Made by a program: the position numbers and the translations under genes
Notes under the pieces: generated by a model
Told to the model about the DNA's origin: nothing
Databases searched by the model: none
What the model saw: the letters and a program-made list of their open reading frames with translations, nothing else
Source: Loktanella sp. 3ANDIMAR09
Lineage (GTDB): Bacteria; Pseudomonadota; Alphaproteobacteria; Rhodobacterales; Rhodobacteraceae
Length of the DNA stretch: 64,000 bases
NCBI RefSeq assembly: GCF_001420005.1
Contig: NZ_LJAK01000005.1
Location: 62,001 to 126,000 of the forward strand
Direction: 5' to 3'
Part shown: positions 48,213 to 57,907 of the stretch, piece by piece
How the letters are laid out: each line of letters begins with the position of its first letter
How positions within the stretch are numbered: the first letter of the stretch is position 1

Positions 48213-49249
48213 CCGACGCCAACACCGTGCAGGTGATCGCCCCGAACCTGAAAAAGCGATATTCCGGCGTGACCTCGACCGTTCTGCGTCTGGTGCCGTT
48301 GCAGGCCCGGGACATCGCCATCGCCAGCGTCGGGCCAAAGCTGCCGCCGGACATCCCGCAGATCCGCATCCGCGATCTGTTCACCATGCGCCGCCGCCCC
48401 CGTGTCTGGCACGCACGTCGCAATAACGAGATGCTGGCGGGCCTTGCGTTGAAACATATCCTGCGCCAGCCGCTGAAACTGATGTTCACATCCGCCGCAC
48501 AGCGCGATCATTCGGGCTATACCAAATGGCTGATCGGCAAACAGGACGCACTGGTCGCGACCTCTGCCCGGTCCGCGTCATTTCTGAGGCGCGACGCGCA
48601 AGTGATCCACCACGGCATCGACACCGATCATTTTTGCCCCGCCGATGACCGCGCGGCCCTGCGCGCGCGGCTGAACCTGCCTGTGGACGCGACATTGCTC
48701 GGCTGCTTTGGCCGCATCCGTCCGTCCAAGGGCAACGACCTGTTCATCGACGCGATGATTGCCCTGCTGCCGCATTTCCCGAACGCCCATGCGGTCATGA
48801 TGGGTGGCGTCACGGAACACTTCAAAGGTTTCATGGACGACCTGCGCGCCCGCGTTGCCGCATCAAGCGTGGCCGACCGCATCCATATCCTGCCAGAGGA
48901 CCCCGGCTGGACCATCGCGCCATGGTTTCAGGCGATCGACCTCTATATCGCACCACAACGCAACGAAGGGTTCGGCCTGACCCCGCTCGAGGCGATGGCC
49001 TGCGGCGTGCCCTGCATCGCCACCCGCACCGGCGCATTCGAGGAGATCGTGGCGGACGGCGAAACCGGCACCCTGATTGACACCGAAGATTACCCGGCGC
49101 TGGAAAAAGCCATACAATCGGCCCTGGCCGATCCGGACATGTTGCGCCGCTGGTCGGCCAACTGCCGCCCGCGCGCCGTAAACGGATTTCGCATCGCGGA
49201 TGAGGCCGCACAGCTGATCGCGATCTACCGCGACCTGCTGCACGATTGA
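48209..49249 (+). CDS. Glycosyltransferase family 4-type, likely LPS core
   Basis: 346 aa. GT-B fold: the C-terminal nucleotide-sugar part has GCFGRIRPSKGNDLFIDAM, HILPEDPGWTIAPWFQAIDLYIAPQRNEGFGLTPLEAMACGVPCIAT in parts (EGFGLTPLEAMACG with the retaining-GT4 Glu motif), and TGAFEEIV. N-terminal acceptor domain starts VQVIAPNLKKRYSGVTSTV. Similar to LpcC/LpsE-type mannosyltransferases. Coupled by ATGA overlap to waaA, which supports a role in LPS core synthesis; sugar and linkage cannot be read from sequence. Confidence 0.85.
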   Translation: MTDANTVQVIAPNLKKRYSGVTSTVLRLVPLQARDIAIASVGPKLPPDIPQIRIRDLFTMRRRPRVWHARRNNEMLAGLALKHILRQPLKLMFTSAAQRDHSGYTKWLIGKQDALVATSARSASFLRRDAQVIHHGIDTDHFCPADDRAALRARLNLPVDATLLGCFGRIRPSKGNDLFIDAMIALLPHFPNAHAVMMGGVTEHFKGFMDDLRARVAASSVADRIHILPEDPGWTIAPWFQAIDLYIAPQRNEGFGLTPLEAMACGVPCIATRTGAFEEIVADGETGTLIDTEDYPALEKAIQSALADPDMLRRWSANCRPRAVNGFRIADEAAQLIAIYRDLLHD

Positions 49250-49252
49250 TCG

Positions 49253-49304
49253 TCCGGGGATGGGGGCGCTGCCCCCGGACCTGCGGTCCTCCCCCGGGAT
49301 ATTT
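49253..49304. repeat. Intergenic repeat, copy 2 (inverted relative to copy 1)
   Basis: GGGGCGCTGCCCC (49263-49275), a GGACC/GGTCC hairpin (49277-49289) and CCCCGGGATATTT (49292-49304) reproduce in reverse complement the two 13-base blocks seen at 45314-45342. Sits between the convergent glycosyltransferase (stop 49249) and M20 amidohydrolase (stop 49324) genes. Confidence 0.65.
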
Positions 49305-49323
49305 TCAAAACAGCGATTGCTTG

Positions 49324-50487
49324 TCAGGCAGCCGGCATCCGGCGTTCCACGATTTCGGCCCACCAGGAACATCCCGCCGGGATCACGGCATCATCGAAAT
49401 TGTATTCCGGGTGGTGGACGCTGGCCGTATCGCCGTTGCCCACGAGAATATAGGCGCCGGGGCGTTCCTCGAGCATGAAGGCGAAATCCTCGCCGCCCAT
49501 GACCAGAGGCGCATCATCGCAGCTGCCGGACACCGCGCGTGCGACGTCGGCGGCAAATGCGGTCTGTTCGTCGTGGTTCACCATGCAAGGATAGCCCTTG
49601 TGGTAGGTCACCTCGGCCTGCGCGCCAAAGGTGGCCGCCGTCCCCTGGCAGATCGCGGTCAGCCTTTGTTCGGCCAGCGCGCGCATCTGGGCGGACATGG
49701 TGCGCACGGTGCCGCGCAGATGCACCCGCTGGGCGATGACGTTATAGGCCTTGGACGAGCTCTCGATCGAGGTGACGGAAACGACGACCTGATCGACCGG
49801 GTCCGCGTTGCGGCTGGCGATGGATTGCAGCGCCGTCACGCAATGTGCGGCGACAAGCGTGCTGTCCACGGTTTCATGGGGTTTGGCGGCATGTCCGCCC
49901 TTGCCTTCGATCACCACGTCGAACTGGTCCGTGGCGGCAAAAAACGCACCGGGCCGGATGGCAAAGCTGCCGACAGGGCGGCCGGGCCAGTTATGCATGC
50001 CGTAGACCTCGTCGATGTTCCAGCGGTCCATCAGACCGTCCTCGCACATCTCGCGTCCGCCGCCGCCGCCTTCTTCGGCGGGTTGGAAAATGACCACCAC
50101 GGTCCCGTCAAAGTTGCGGGTCTCTGCCAGGTATTGCGCGGCCCCCAGGAGCATCGCGGTATGTCCGTCGTGGCCACAGGCGTGCATGGCACCCGGTGTC
50201 TTGGACGCATAGTCCAACCCGGTCGCCTCATGGATAGGCAGTGCATCCATGTCGGCGCGCAAGCCGATGACTTTGCCTGATTTATCGCTGTTGCCCTTGA
50301 TCACGCCAACAACGCCAGTCCGCCCGATCCCGGTCACGACCTCATCACAACCGATCGCGGTCAAACGGTCGGCCACCACCTGCGCGGTGCGGTGTGTTTC
50401 AAACAGGATCTCGGGGTGCTGGTGCAGGTCACGGCGGATCGCGGTGATGTCGTCGTGCAGTTCGGCAAAGCGGTTCTTGACGGGCAT
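49324..50487 (-). CDS. M20-family amidohydrolase (hippurate hydrolase-like)
   Basis: 387 aa from ATG 50487, preceded by a textbook AAAGGAG. Metal-dependent hydrolase of N-acyl amino acids or similar amides. Motifs: IRRDLHQHPEILFETHRTA, LRADMDALPIHEATGLDY, MHACGHDGHTAMLLGAA with the metal-binding Cys-Gly-His-Asp-Gly-His, FQPAEEGGGGGREM, GMHNWPGRPVGSFAIRPG, and GGEDFAFMLEERPGAY. Third gene after argE and the FAD oxidase; substrate unknown but the neighbours favour acylated amino acids. Confidence 0.92.
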   Translation of the reverse strand: MPVKNRFAELHDDITAIRRDLHQHPEILFETHRTAQVVADRLTAIGCDEVVTGIGRTGVVGVIKGNSDKSGKVIGLRADMDALPIHEATGLDYASKTPGAMHACGHDGHTAMLLGAAQYLAETRNFDGTVVVIFQPAEEGGGGGREMCEDGLMDRWNIDEVYGMHNWPGRPVGSFAIRPGAFFAATDQFDVVIEGKGGHAAKPHETVDSTLVAAHCVTALQSIASRNADPVDQVVVSVTSIESSSKAYNVIAQRVHLRGTVRTMSAQMRALAEQRLTAICQGTAATFGAQAEVTYHKGYPCMVNHDEQTAFAADVARAVSGSCDDAPLVMGGEDFAFMLEERPGAYILVGNGDTASVHHPEYNFDDAVIPAGCSWWAEIVERRMPAA

Positions 50488-50539
50488 GATATATCTCCTT
50501 TGGGTTGATCCTGTCACCCCTGCGCAGCCCCTGCAAGCA

Positions 50540-51880
50540 TCACAGGTTCGGTCCCAGCACCAGGCGCGAACCATCGCTGAACCGTGACAGGCGAAAGCGG
50601 CTGATGTCGTGGCCTGCATCATTGCCTTGCGCCAGATCCGCAACGATACGCCCCATCGCAGGTCCGATGCCGAACCCATGGCCGCACATGCCGGTGCAGA
50701 TGGTCAGGCCCGGAATGGTGTCCGCGTGATCCACGACCGGCACCACATCGGGCATCACGTCGATCATCCCCGCCCAGGCTTGCGCAATTTTCACCTCGCC
50801 CAGGCCCGGAAAGGTCGTGGCAAAATCGCGGGCCAGCCGTTTGACCCGGGCCGCATTGGGCCGCGGGTCGAGGACACGCATCGCCTCGAACGGGCTGGCA
50901 CAATCGCCGGACCATTGCCGCCGGGTCCCCCAGGCATCCGGAAAGCCCTTTGGTGCAAATGGCTTGTAGGACGTACCCAGCGGGTCCTTGATCAGCTGCC
51001 GTGCGAATCCGCCAAAGGCGCGGAACGCGTCCGGCCCCACGAACAATTCGTGAAATCCCGCAGGCGCAAGGCTGAAGCCACCATCGCGGCGCTTGCGCCA
51101 GGCCAGCCGGTCGTCGACGGCCCCACCGGGGTTTACATCCCCCAGCGGCACGGTCGCAGCGACCGTTGCCCGCACCGACAGCTGCGGAATGCCGATCCCG
51201 TGGTTGCGCAGAAACAGGGACGACCAGGCCCCGCCGGCCAGGACCACGCGCTTGCAGGCGATCAGCCCGGCCTCGGTCATCACGCCGGTGACACGTCCGC
51301 CGGACAGATCAAGCGTCCGCGCCGCGCAATTTTCAATGATGACAGCGCCCGCATCCCGTGCCGCGCGGGCAAAGGCAGGGACCGTGACCCAGGGTTCTGC
51401 GCGGTAATCGGTCGGTGTCCACAGCGCCCCGGCCCAGCGACGTGCGGCACCGGGTATCTGGTCTGCTACCTGATCCGACGTCAGCAGCCGCGACGACACC
51501 TGATAGGGGGCGGCCTGCGTGATCCAATCGGCATAGCGCGCCATGTCAGCGGCATCCCGCGCCAGATACAGCGTTCCGGTCTGCGCAAGGCCCACGTCGC
51601 CCGCCTCTGCCGCCAGACGCGGCCACATGGCCTGCGATTCCAGCATGATCGGCAATTCGGCGATGTCGCGGCCCTGTGCGCGAATCCAGCCCCAGTTGCG
51701 ACTGGATTGTTCGCCCGCGACACGGCCCTTTTCCAGCAGGACGCAAGGAACGCCCGCGCGGGCCAACTCCCAGGCCGTCATCACGCCGATGATGCCGCCG
51801 CCGATGACCACGACCTCGGTCTGGTTGGGCAGGTCTGCCGCAAATTGCTGCGGTGTGGCCGCCGTGACCGGACCCATCAT
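50540..51880 (-). CDS. FAD-dependent amino-acid oxidoreductase (DadA-like)
   Basis: 446 aa; ATG 51880 overlaps the argE stop by 4 bp. Rossmann FAD motif VVVIGGGIIGVMTAWELARAGVPCVLLEKG in parts (GGGIIG near residue 27). Further DAO-family features: EQSSRNWGWIRAQGRD, VLAGGAWSSLFL, and the C-terminal TGMCGHGFGIGPAMGRIVADL flavin-contact segment. Members oxidise D-amino acids, glycine, sarcosine or opine-type amines; the exact substrate is not evident. Context with argE, M20 hydrolase and a peptide/opine ABC transporter fits amino-acid derivative catabolism. Confidence 0.88.
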   Translation of the reverse strand: MMGPVTAATPQQFAADLPNQTEVVVIGGGIIGVMTAWELARAGVPCVLLEKGRVAGEQSSRNWGWIRAQGRDIAELPIMLESQAMWPRLAAEAGDVGLAQTGTLYLARDAADMARYADWITQAAPYQVSSRLLTSDQVADQIPGAARRWAGALWTPTDYRAEPWVTVPAFARAARDAGAVIIENCAARTLDLSGGRVTGVMTEAGLIACKRVVLAGGAWSSLFLRNHGIGIPQLSVRATVAATVPLGDVNPGGAVDDRLAWRKRRDGGFSLAPAGFHELFVGPDAFRAFGGFARQLIKDPLGTSYKPFAPKGFPDAWGTRRQWSGDCASPFEAMRVLDPRPNAARVKRLARDFATTFPGLGEVKIAQAWAGMIDVMPDVVPVVDHADTIPGLTICTGMCGHGFGIGPAMGRIVADLAQGNDAGHDISRFRLSRFSDGSRLVLGPNL

Positions 51881-53037
51881 CGCGCCAGATCGTCGATCAG
51901 ACGCGCGATGAACGCCTCGCCCTTGGCGAATTGGTCGCAGCTGATGAATTCATTGGGCTGGTGGGCCTGGGCAATGTCACCCGGTCCCACGACGCAGGCC
52001 GAATAGCCCCGTTCCTGAAACTGGCCGGCCTCCGTGCCGTAGCTGACGACATGGGTGGCATTGTCGCCGGTCAGACGGCGCGCCAGCGCCTCGGCGCGGC
52101 CTGCGGTCTCTGGTGCCAGCCCCGGCAGGCCGAAATATTCAACGACCGTGATCCGGGTGGTGGGCTGAATGGCCTGCATCTCGGCCTCGATCCTTTTGAC
52201 TTCGTTCAGGAAAAGCTGACGCCAATGATCGACGTCCTCGCCGGGGACCACGCGAAAGGTCATGTCGAACCGGCAGTCCTTGGCGGTGATGTTATGCGCG
52301 GTGCCGCCGGCAATTTCACCCACATGCGCGGTGGTATAGGGCGGATCGAATGCAGCAGCGAGCGTGCTGGGCGTGGCCTGCGCGCGTTCCGCGTTCAGCT
52401 GGTTGGCCCAGTCGATCAGACGCGCGCCCTGCATGATCGCGCTGACACCTTCGTGGATGCGCGAAGAGTGGATTTCAAAGCCCTGAACATGAACGGAAAA
52501 TCCGATTCCACCCTTGTGCGCGGTGACCACCTGCATCATCGACGGCTCGCCCACAAGCACCGTATCGGCGCGCGGCAGACCGTGGCTGACCATGTGGTCG
52601 ATCATCGGCGGCGCACCCAGGCAGCCAACCTCTTCGTCATAGGACAGCGCAATCTGCAACGGCCGCTTGATCCCGCGCGCCAGGGCCAGCGGCACAGCCG
52701 ACAGCGCCAACGCATCGAACCCTTTCATGTCGCATGTCCCGCGCCCAAAGAGCCGCCCGTCGCGTTCCGTCACCACAAAAGGGTCGGTGTCCCAAGCCTG
52801 CCCGTCAACCGGCACCACATCCGTGTGCCCCGACAGCACGACACCACCATCCACCGCTGGGCCGATATGGGCATAAAGCGCGGCCTTGGTCCCGTCCGCA
52901 TTTGGCACCCGGACAGGTTCCACACCATAGCCGCGCAAATAATCCTCAACAAAATCAATCAGGTCCAAGTTGCTGTCACGGCTGATGGTGGGATAGCTCA
53001 CGAGGCGATCCAGCAGGTCTCTTGCGGTCAGTGTCAT
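51877..53037 (-). CDS. argE: Acetylornithine deacetylase
   Basis: 386 aa from ATG 53037 (MTLTARDLLDRLVSYPTISRDSN in part). M20/ArgE-type zinc peptidase fold: VVLSGHTDVVPVDGQAWDTDPF, RLFGRGTCDMKGFDALAL, SYDEEVGCLGAPPMI, VGEPSMMQVVTAHKG, FEIHSSRIHEGVSAI, FRVVPGEDVD, YGTEAGQFQERGYSACVVGPGDIAQAHQPNEFI in parts. Normally makes ornithine from N-acetylornithine; its place beside a DadA-like oxidase and an amidohydrolase suggests it may deacylate scavenged N-acyl amino acids instead. Confidence 0.88.
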   Translation of the reverse strand: MTLTARDLLDRLVSYPTISRDSNLDLIDFVEDYLRGYGVEPVRVPNADGTKAALYAHIGPAVDGGVVLSGHTDVVPVDGQAWDTDPFVVTERDGRLFGRGTCDMKGFDALALSAVPLALARGIKRPLQIALSYDEEVGCLGAPPMIDHMVSHGLPRADTVLVGEPSMMQVVTAHKGGIGFSVHVQGFEIHSSRIHEGVSAIMQGARLIDWANQLNAERAQATPSTLAAAFDPPYTTAHVGEIAGGTAHNITAKDCRFDMTFRVVPGEDVDHWRQLFLNEVKRIEAEMQAIQPTTRITVVEYFGLPGLAPETAGRAEALARRLTGDNATHVVSYGTEAGQFQERGYSACVVGPGDIAQAHQPNEFISCDQFAKGEAFIARLIDDLAR

Positions 53038-53086
53038 GGGGGGCTCCGGTCTGGTCAGGGCATCCTGAACCCGGCCCCGGACATAT

Positions 53087-53890
53087 TCAAGGCCGCCAGT
53101 GCTCGCCCACCCACGGGGCCGGACGGATATAATGCCGCAGATAGCGCCACAGACTGCCCGACCGATCACGCTGACCGATCGCGCGCAGATGCGCCAGCGG
53201 GCTGCGCGGCGGGACAGCATCGCTCCACCGTCCGTCAATCGCGTCCTGCGGATTGAGGTGCCCGGCAAAAATGACGATTCGCGCGCCCTTGGGCAGCTTG
53301 GGCGGCAGGACATAGTTCAGCGGAAACGGCCTGCGGCAATCGCGCCGGAAATGGGCCACCCATCCGTCAGGAAAGAATTTCACGCCACCCGGCGCATTGC
53401 GGGTCACGAACCGCTGTTCATAGCGGTATTCCTCGGCGATGCCCTGCGGGTCGGACTTGAATTGGTCCTGCAACGGCTTCAGTCCACCGGCCATGAACCG
53501 GAACACCGAGGTCTGACCCAGCTTTTCGAAAACGACCACCCGGTTGCGTGTCAGAATCACATCCTCCGGCGCACCCGCCTCAAAGAACGAATCCAGCGAT
53601 CCCGTCACGATCACATCGAGGTCCAGAAACAGCACGGGGCCCTGCAGATCGCCCAACGCCGCCCCCCACAGCCGCGATTTCGGCCAAATTCCCGTCTTGG
53701 CCTTGGGAATCTCATAGTCGATTTCTGGCAGGGGCTGGCAGTCGACCTCTGCGCGAATATTTTCGGGATTGTCACAAAAACACGTGAAACGAAAAGGCGG
53801 GGTGATATTCCGCGCAACCATACCATAAAGGCGATTGATATACAGCGGCCCGTATTTCGTACCCCAATTGATACATATCACTTGCTTCAT
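53087..53890 (-). CDS. Glycosyltransferase-like protein with DxD motif
   Basis: 267 aa from ATG 53890 (MKQVICINWGTKYG). GT-A-like features: INRLYGMVARNITPPFRFTCFCDNP, KSRLWGAALGDLQGPVLFLDLDVIVTGSLDSFF in parts, where DLDVIV is the metal-binding DxD, and FPDGWVAHFRRDC later. Resembles GT8-like proteins of unknown acceptor. Ends in a basic/aromatic tail. Divergent from the ABC transporter operon, 191 bp apart. A role in surface polysaccharide is possible. Confidence 0.75.
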   Translation of the reverse strand: MKQVICINWGTKYGPLYINRLYGMVARNITPPFRFTCFCDNPENIRAEVDCQPLPEIDYEIPKAKTGIWPKSRLWGAALGDLQGPVLFLDLDVIVTGSLDSFFEAGAPEDVILTRNRVVVFEKLGQTSVFRFMAGGLKPLQDQFKSDPQGIAEEYRYEQRFVTRNAPGGVKFFPDGWVAHFRRDCRRPFPLNYVLPPKLPKGARIVIFAGHLNPQDAIDGRWSDAVPPRSPLAHLRAIGQRDRSGSLWRYLRHYIRPAPWVGEHWRP

Positions 53891-54023
53891 CTTGTGCCCT
53901 CGCCTGCGGTTTGTGCCCTTATCGCGCGACAGGCCCGCGGTGACCAGCCACCCGATCCGCATCCGCGTCAAGCAACCTTTGGCACTTGCGAGGGGAAATT
54001 TTCTTGTTACCGTTCTGGTTGTC

Positions 54024-54050
54024 GACGGACCGCGCCAATGACGGACCGCG
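54024..54050. repeat. 11-bp direct repeat upstream of the ABC transporter operon
   Basis: GACGGACCGCG occurs at 54024-54034 and 54040-54050, start-to-start distance 16 bp, in the 191-bp divergent gap before the transporter genes. This could be a tandem regulator site; no regulator is identified. Confidence 0.4.
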
Positions 54051-54081
54051 ATCAACCATATCGAACCAGGGAGGTTCGCCC

Positions 54082-55080
54082 ATGCCCAACGGGGCGCAGG
54101 CTGTGCTTGATGTGCAGGGCCTTACGACTGTTTTCAAAACCCGCGGTGGCGAAGTCCACGCGGTCAATGACGTGAGCTTTGACCTCAAGGCGGGTGAACT
54201 GCTGGGCGTTGTCGGCGAAAGCGGATCGGGTAAATCCGTCACCATGATGTCGCTGCTGGGCCTGTTGCCCTCGCCGCCGGCGGATGTGCGCGCAGGCACC
54301 GTGACATTCGAGGGGCAAAACCTGCTGAATGTCAGCGATGACGATTTGCGCCGTGTGCGTGGGGGCCGGATCGGGTTTGTGTTCCAGGACCCGATGACAT
54401 CGCTCAACCCGGTGTTCACCGTGGGCTATCAGATCATGGAACCGCTGCGCACCCACATGGGGCTGACCAAACAGGCTGCCCGCGCCCGCGCGCAGGAATT
54501 GCTGGAACTGGTCGGTATTCCGGGTGCGGCCCAACGGCTGTCGGATTATCCGCACCAGTTTTCCGGCGGGATGCGCCAGCGCGTGATGATCGCCATCGCA
54601 CTGGCCTGCGATCCCAAGGTGCTGATCGCGGACGAGCCGACAACCGCGCTGGATGTGACCATTCAGGCGCAGATCATCGAATTGATGAAGGAACTGCGCG
54701 ACAAACTGGGCATGGCCGTCATCTGGATCACCCACGATCTGGGTGTCATCGCAGGCATCGCCGACCGCGTGATGGTCATGTATGGCGGTCAGGTCGTCGA
54801 ACAGGCCCCGGTCAAAGAGCTGTTTCAGAACCCCCAGCATCCCTATACCCGCGCCCTGCTGACGACGATCCCCAAGATTTCAGAGGAACGCGCGCGCCGG
54901 TTGACCATCATCGAAGGCCAGCCGCCCATTCTGTCTGCGGCCCCCACCGCCTGTTCGTTCCGCGATCGCTGCGATGTGGCACAGCCGCGCTGCGCGCAGG
55001 CCAATCCGCCGCGCTATGACTTTGGCGCGGGCCATGATGCCGCCTGTTTCGTCGCAAAGGACGCCCATGATGCTGGATGA
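54082..55080 (+). CDS. Peptide/opine ABC transporter ATP-binding protein (OppD/DppD type)
   Basis: 332 aa from ATG 54082, with GGGAGG 8 bp upstream. Walker [10 protein letters not shown] (about residue 47), Q-loop [14 protein letters not shown], signature [15 protein letters not shown], Walker [15 protein letters not shown], switch His in [12 protein letters not shown]-terminal oligopeptide-type extension with Cys-rich [14 protein letters not shown] and CFVAKD, a potential Fe-S site in this subfamily. First gene of the operon. Confidence 0.92.
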   Translation: MPNGAQAVLDVQGLTTVFKTRGGEVHAVNDVSFDLKAGELLGVVGESGSGKSVTMMSLLGLLPSPPADVRAGTVTFEGQNLLNVSDDDLRRVRGGRIGFVFQDPMTSLNPVFTVGYQIMEPLRTHMGLTKQAARARAQELLELVGIPGAAQRLSDYPHQFSGGMRQRVMIAIALACDPKVLIADEPTTALDVTIQAQIIELMKELRDKLGMAVIWITHDLGVIAGIADRVMVMYGGQVVEQAPVKELFQNPQHPYTRALLTTIPKISEERARRLTIIEGQPPILSAAPTACSFRDRCDVAQPRCAQANPPRYDFGAGHDAACFVAKDAHDAG

Positions 55081-56107
55081 CAACAGCCCACTGGTCCGCA
55101 TCCGCGACCTGCAGATGCATTTTCCGATCTATTCGGGCCTGTTCCGCCGCCAGACCGGCGCGGTCAAGGCCGTGGACGGCGTCAGTTTCGACATTCAGCG
55201 CGGTGAAACTCTCGGTCTTGTGGGCGAATCCGGTTGCGGCAAATCCACCTGTGGCCGCGCCGTGTTGCGCCTGTATGACATCACCGGCGGCAGCGTGGAA
55301 ATCGACGGTGTCGAAATCAGCCAGACCAGCCAATCCGACCTGCGCGCAATGCGCCCGACCATGCAGATGGTGTTTCAGGACCCGCAGGCGTCGCTCAATC
55401 CGCGCATGACAGTCGAGGCGATCATCCGCGAACCGCTGGACGAACACACCTCGATGTCCAGGGACGAAAAGGCCGCCAAGGTGGCTGAACTGATGGACGC
55501 TGTGGGCCTGAACCGCGCCTTTGCGAAACGCTATCCGCACGCCTTTTCCGGCGGTCAGCGGCAGCGCATCGGCATCGCCCGCGCATTGGCCCTGAACCCG
55601 AAATTCATCGTCTGCGACGAACCCATCGCCGCCCTCGACGTATCGATCCAGGCGCAGGTGGTGAACCTGCTGGAGGATCTGCAGGAACAATTCGGCCTGA
55701 CCTATCTGTTCATCAGTCACGACCTGTCGATGGTGCGCCATATCGCGAACCGCATCGCGGTCATGTATCTGGGCAAGGTCGTCGAACTGGCCCCGCGCGG
55801 GCCGCTCTATGACGTGCCGCTGCATCCCTATACCCGCGCGCTCTTGTCCGCTGTCCCCGAACCCGACCCGTCCAAGGCACAGACCCGCCAGCGTGTCGTG
55901 CTGCAAGGCGACGTGCCATCCCCCGCCAACCCGCCACAGGGTTGCAATTTCTGTACCCGATGCCCTGCCGTCATGGACGTGTGCAAACGCATCGACCCGA
56001 CTTTTCAAGAGGTGGAACCAGGCCGTTTCGTGGCTTGCCACCTCTATGAAAACCACGCCTCAGAGACCGAAAAGGCCGAGGCACATGCAAACCAACAAGG
56101 GAGTTAA
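55067..56107 (+). CDS. Peptide/opine ABC transporter ATP-binding protein (OppF/DppF type)
   Basis: 346 aa from ATG 55067 (AAAGG upstream), overlapping the OppD-type gene by 14 bp. Walker [11 protein letters not shown]-loop [13 protein letters not shown], signature [15 protein letters not shown], Walker [15 protein letters not shown] (Ile in place of the common Thr/Ser-Val), H-loop [11 protein letters not shown]-terminal [14 protein letters not shown] and CHLYENH carry the OppF-type Cys cluster. Followed by a 3-bp gap to the binding protein. Confidence 0.92.
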   Translation: MMLDDNSPLVRIRDLQMHFPIYSGLFRRQTGAVKAVDGVSFDIQRGETLGLVGESGCGKSTCGRAVLRLYDITGGSVEIDGVEISQTSQSDLRAMRPTMQMVFQDPQASLNPRMTVEAIIREPLDEHTSMSRDEKAAKVAELMDAVGLNRAFAKRYPHAFSGGQRQRIGIARALALNPKFIVCDEPIAALDVSIQAQVVNLLEDLQEQFGLTYLFISHDLSMVRHIANRIAVMYLGKVVELAPRGPLYDVPLHPYTRALLSAVPEPDPSKAQTRQRVVLQGDVPSPANPPQGCNFCTRCPAVMDVCKRIDPTFQEVEPGRFVACHLYENHASETEKAEAHANQQGS

Positions 56108-56110
56108 AGC

Positions 56111-57835
56111 ATGAAAATGAAGACAATTCTGCTGGGCGCGATTGCGACCATGGGCACAGCGCCCATGGTGCATGCCGATGCCCACGAAGGCGAGCGTGGC
56201 CGCGACGGCCAGGTCAACATCATCTATTGGCAAGCGCCATCCATCATGAACCCGTTCCTGTCGGGCGGCACCAAGGACGTCGAGGCCGCATCGCTGGTTC
56301 TCGAACCCCTGATGCGGTTCAACGAAACGGGCGAAATCGTGCCATGGCTCGTGGACGAAGTGCCCACAGTCGAAAACGGTGGCGTGGCCGAGGATCTGAC
56401 CTCGATCACCTATAAAATTACCGAAGGCATCACATGGTCCGACGGCACGCCGTTCACCTCTGCCGACGTGAAATTCACCTATGACTACTGCACCGCAGAA
56501 GGCGGCGGTTGCGCACAGGCAACCAAATTCGACGGCATCACCAGCGTCGAAACCCCCGATGATCTGACGGTCATCGTGAACTTTGCCGCAGCGACACCCT
56601 ACCCCTATTCGGCGTTCAACGGCGCGGAAAGCCCGATCATCCAGGCCGCCCAATTCGCGGATTGCCTGGGGCCAAAGGCACCGGAATGCACCGACCAGAA
56701 CTTTATGCCCATCGGCACGGGCCCGTTCGTCGTGACGGATTTCCGCACCAACGACGTGATCCAGTTCGAGGCAAACCCGAACTACCGTGACGCGAACAAG
56801 CCCGCGTTCCAGACTGTCACGCTCAAGGGTGGCGGCGATGCAACCGCCGCTGGCCGTGCCGTCATGGAAACCGGCGAATTCGACTACGCCTGGAACCTGC
56901 AGCTGGCCCCCGACGTGATCGCCCAGATGCAAGAAGGCGGTCAGGGCATGCCCGTCGCCGGTTTCGGCACGCTGGTCGAACGCATCATGCTGAACAACAC
57001 CAACCCCGATCCGTCCCTGTCTGACGCAGAGCGTTCGGTCATCCGTCCGCACCCGTTCCTGGGCGATCCGGCCGTGTTCAACGCGCTGTCAATGGCGATC
57101 GACCGTCCGCTGCTGGTCGAAGTCGGCTACGGTCAGGCCGGTCGTGTGACATGCAACTGGGTGCCGGCACCTGATCTTTATGCGTCTGAGTCCATGACCT
57201 GTGATACGCAGGACATCGAAGGTGCCAAGGCCATGCTCGAAGAGGCAGGCTATGTCGACACCGATGGTGACGGCGTGCGCGAAACCCCCGATGGCGTGCC
57301 GATGGCGATGCTGTTCCAGTCCTCGACCAACGCTGTTCGTCAGGACTTTCAGGCGCTGATCAAGGATTGGTGGGAACAGATCGGCCTGTCGGTCGAACTG
57401 CGCAACATCGACAGCTCTGTGTTCTTTGGTGGTGATCCGGGTTCGCCCGATACCTTCCAGAAGTTCATGGCTGACGTGCAGATGTACGCCAACAACTTCC
57501 CCGGCACCGACCCGCAGGCCTATCTGGGCAACGGCAAGTGCGACGCGGCCCCCACACCTGACACACAGTGGCAGGGTGAAAACATCAGTCGTTTCTGCAT
57601 GGAAGAATACGACGCCCTGCACGCAGAGCTGACCCAGACTGCCGACCTGAACGAGCGTGGCCGCATCGCCCGCGAACTCAACGACATGGCGGTCCAGAAC
57701 GGCATGATGATCCCGCTGGTGGATCGTGGTCGTCTGTCCGCCCATGCCAACAGCCTCGGCGGCGTGGTTCTGAACACATGGGATTCGGAACTGTGGAACG
57801 TCGCGGACTGGTATCGCACCGGCGACAACCGCTGA
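56111..57835 (+). CDS. ABC transporter substrate-binding protein, family 5
   Basis: 574 aa. Signal peptide MKMKTILLGAIATMGTAPMVHA, then an acidic DAHEGERGRDG stretch. Family 5 features: QVNIIYWQAPSIMNPFLSGG, EAASLVLEPLMRFNETGEIVPWLVDEVP in parts, ITWSDGTPFTSADVKFTYDY, GTGPFVVTDFRTND. Four or more Cys in the mature part (YCTAEGGGC, DCLGPKAPEC) could form disulfides. Binds a peptide-, opine- or nickel-like ligand; identity cannot be fixed. A GC hairpin follows, before the permease genes. Confidence 0.92.
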   Translation: MKMKTILLGAIATMGTAPMVHADAHEGERGRDGQVNIIYWQAPSIMNPFLSGGTKDVEAASLVLEPLMRFNETGEIVPWLVDEVPTVENGGVAEDLTSITYKITEGITWSDGTPFTSADVKFTYDYCTAEGGGCAQATKFDGITSVETPDDLTVIVNFAAATPYPYSAFNGAESPIIQAAQFADCLGPKAPECTDQNFMPIGTGPFVVTDFRTNDVIQFEANPNYRDANKPAFQTVTLKGGGDATAAGRAVMETGEFDYAWNLQLAPDVIAQMQEGGQGMPVAGFGTLVERIMLNNTNPDPSLSDAERSVIRPHPFLGDPAVFNALSMAIDRPLLVEVGYGQAGRVTCNWVPAPDLYASESMTCDTQDIEGAKAMLEEAGYVDTDGDGVRETPDGVPMAMLFQSSTNAVRQDFQALIKDWWEQIGLSVELRNIDSSVFFGGDPGSPDTFQKFMADVQMYANNFPGTDPQAYLGNGKCDAAPTPDTQWQGENISRFCMEEYDALHAELTQTADLNERGRIARELNDMAVQNGMMIPLVDRGRLSAHANSLGGVVLNTWDSELWNVADWYRTGDNR

Positions 57836-57846
57836 ACCTGACAATC

Positions 57847-57869
57847 GGGCGGGCCACGCGGGCCCGCCC
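57847..57869 (+). terminator. GC-rich hairpin between binding-protein and permease genes
   Basis: GGGCGGGCC (57847-57855) pairs with GGCCCGCCC (57861-57869) around ACGCG. There is no T-run. In ABC operons such a structure often stabilises the upstream mRNA and lowers permease expression relative to the binding protein; that effect is inferred here. Confidence 0.5.
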
Positions 57870-57907
57870 ACCCTTAACAAAGACACTTAGCCAAGGCGTT
57901 TGACATC

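Noticed and set aside
53970-53990. Sigma-54 promoter (TGGCAC...TTGC) upstream of the transporter operon
   Set aside because: TGGCAC and TTGC are adjacent rather than separated by five bases, so the required spacing is absent.
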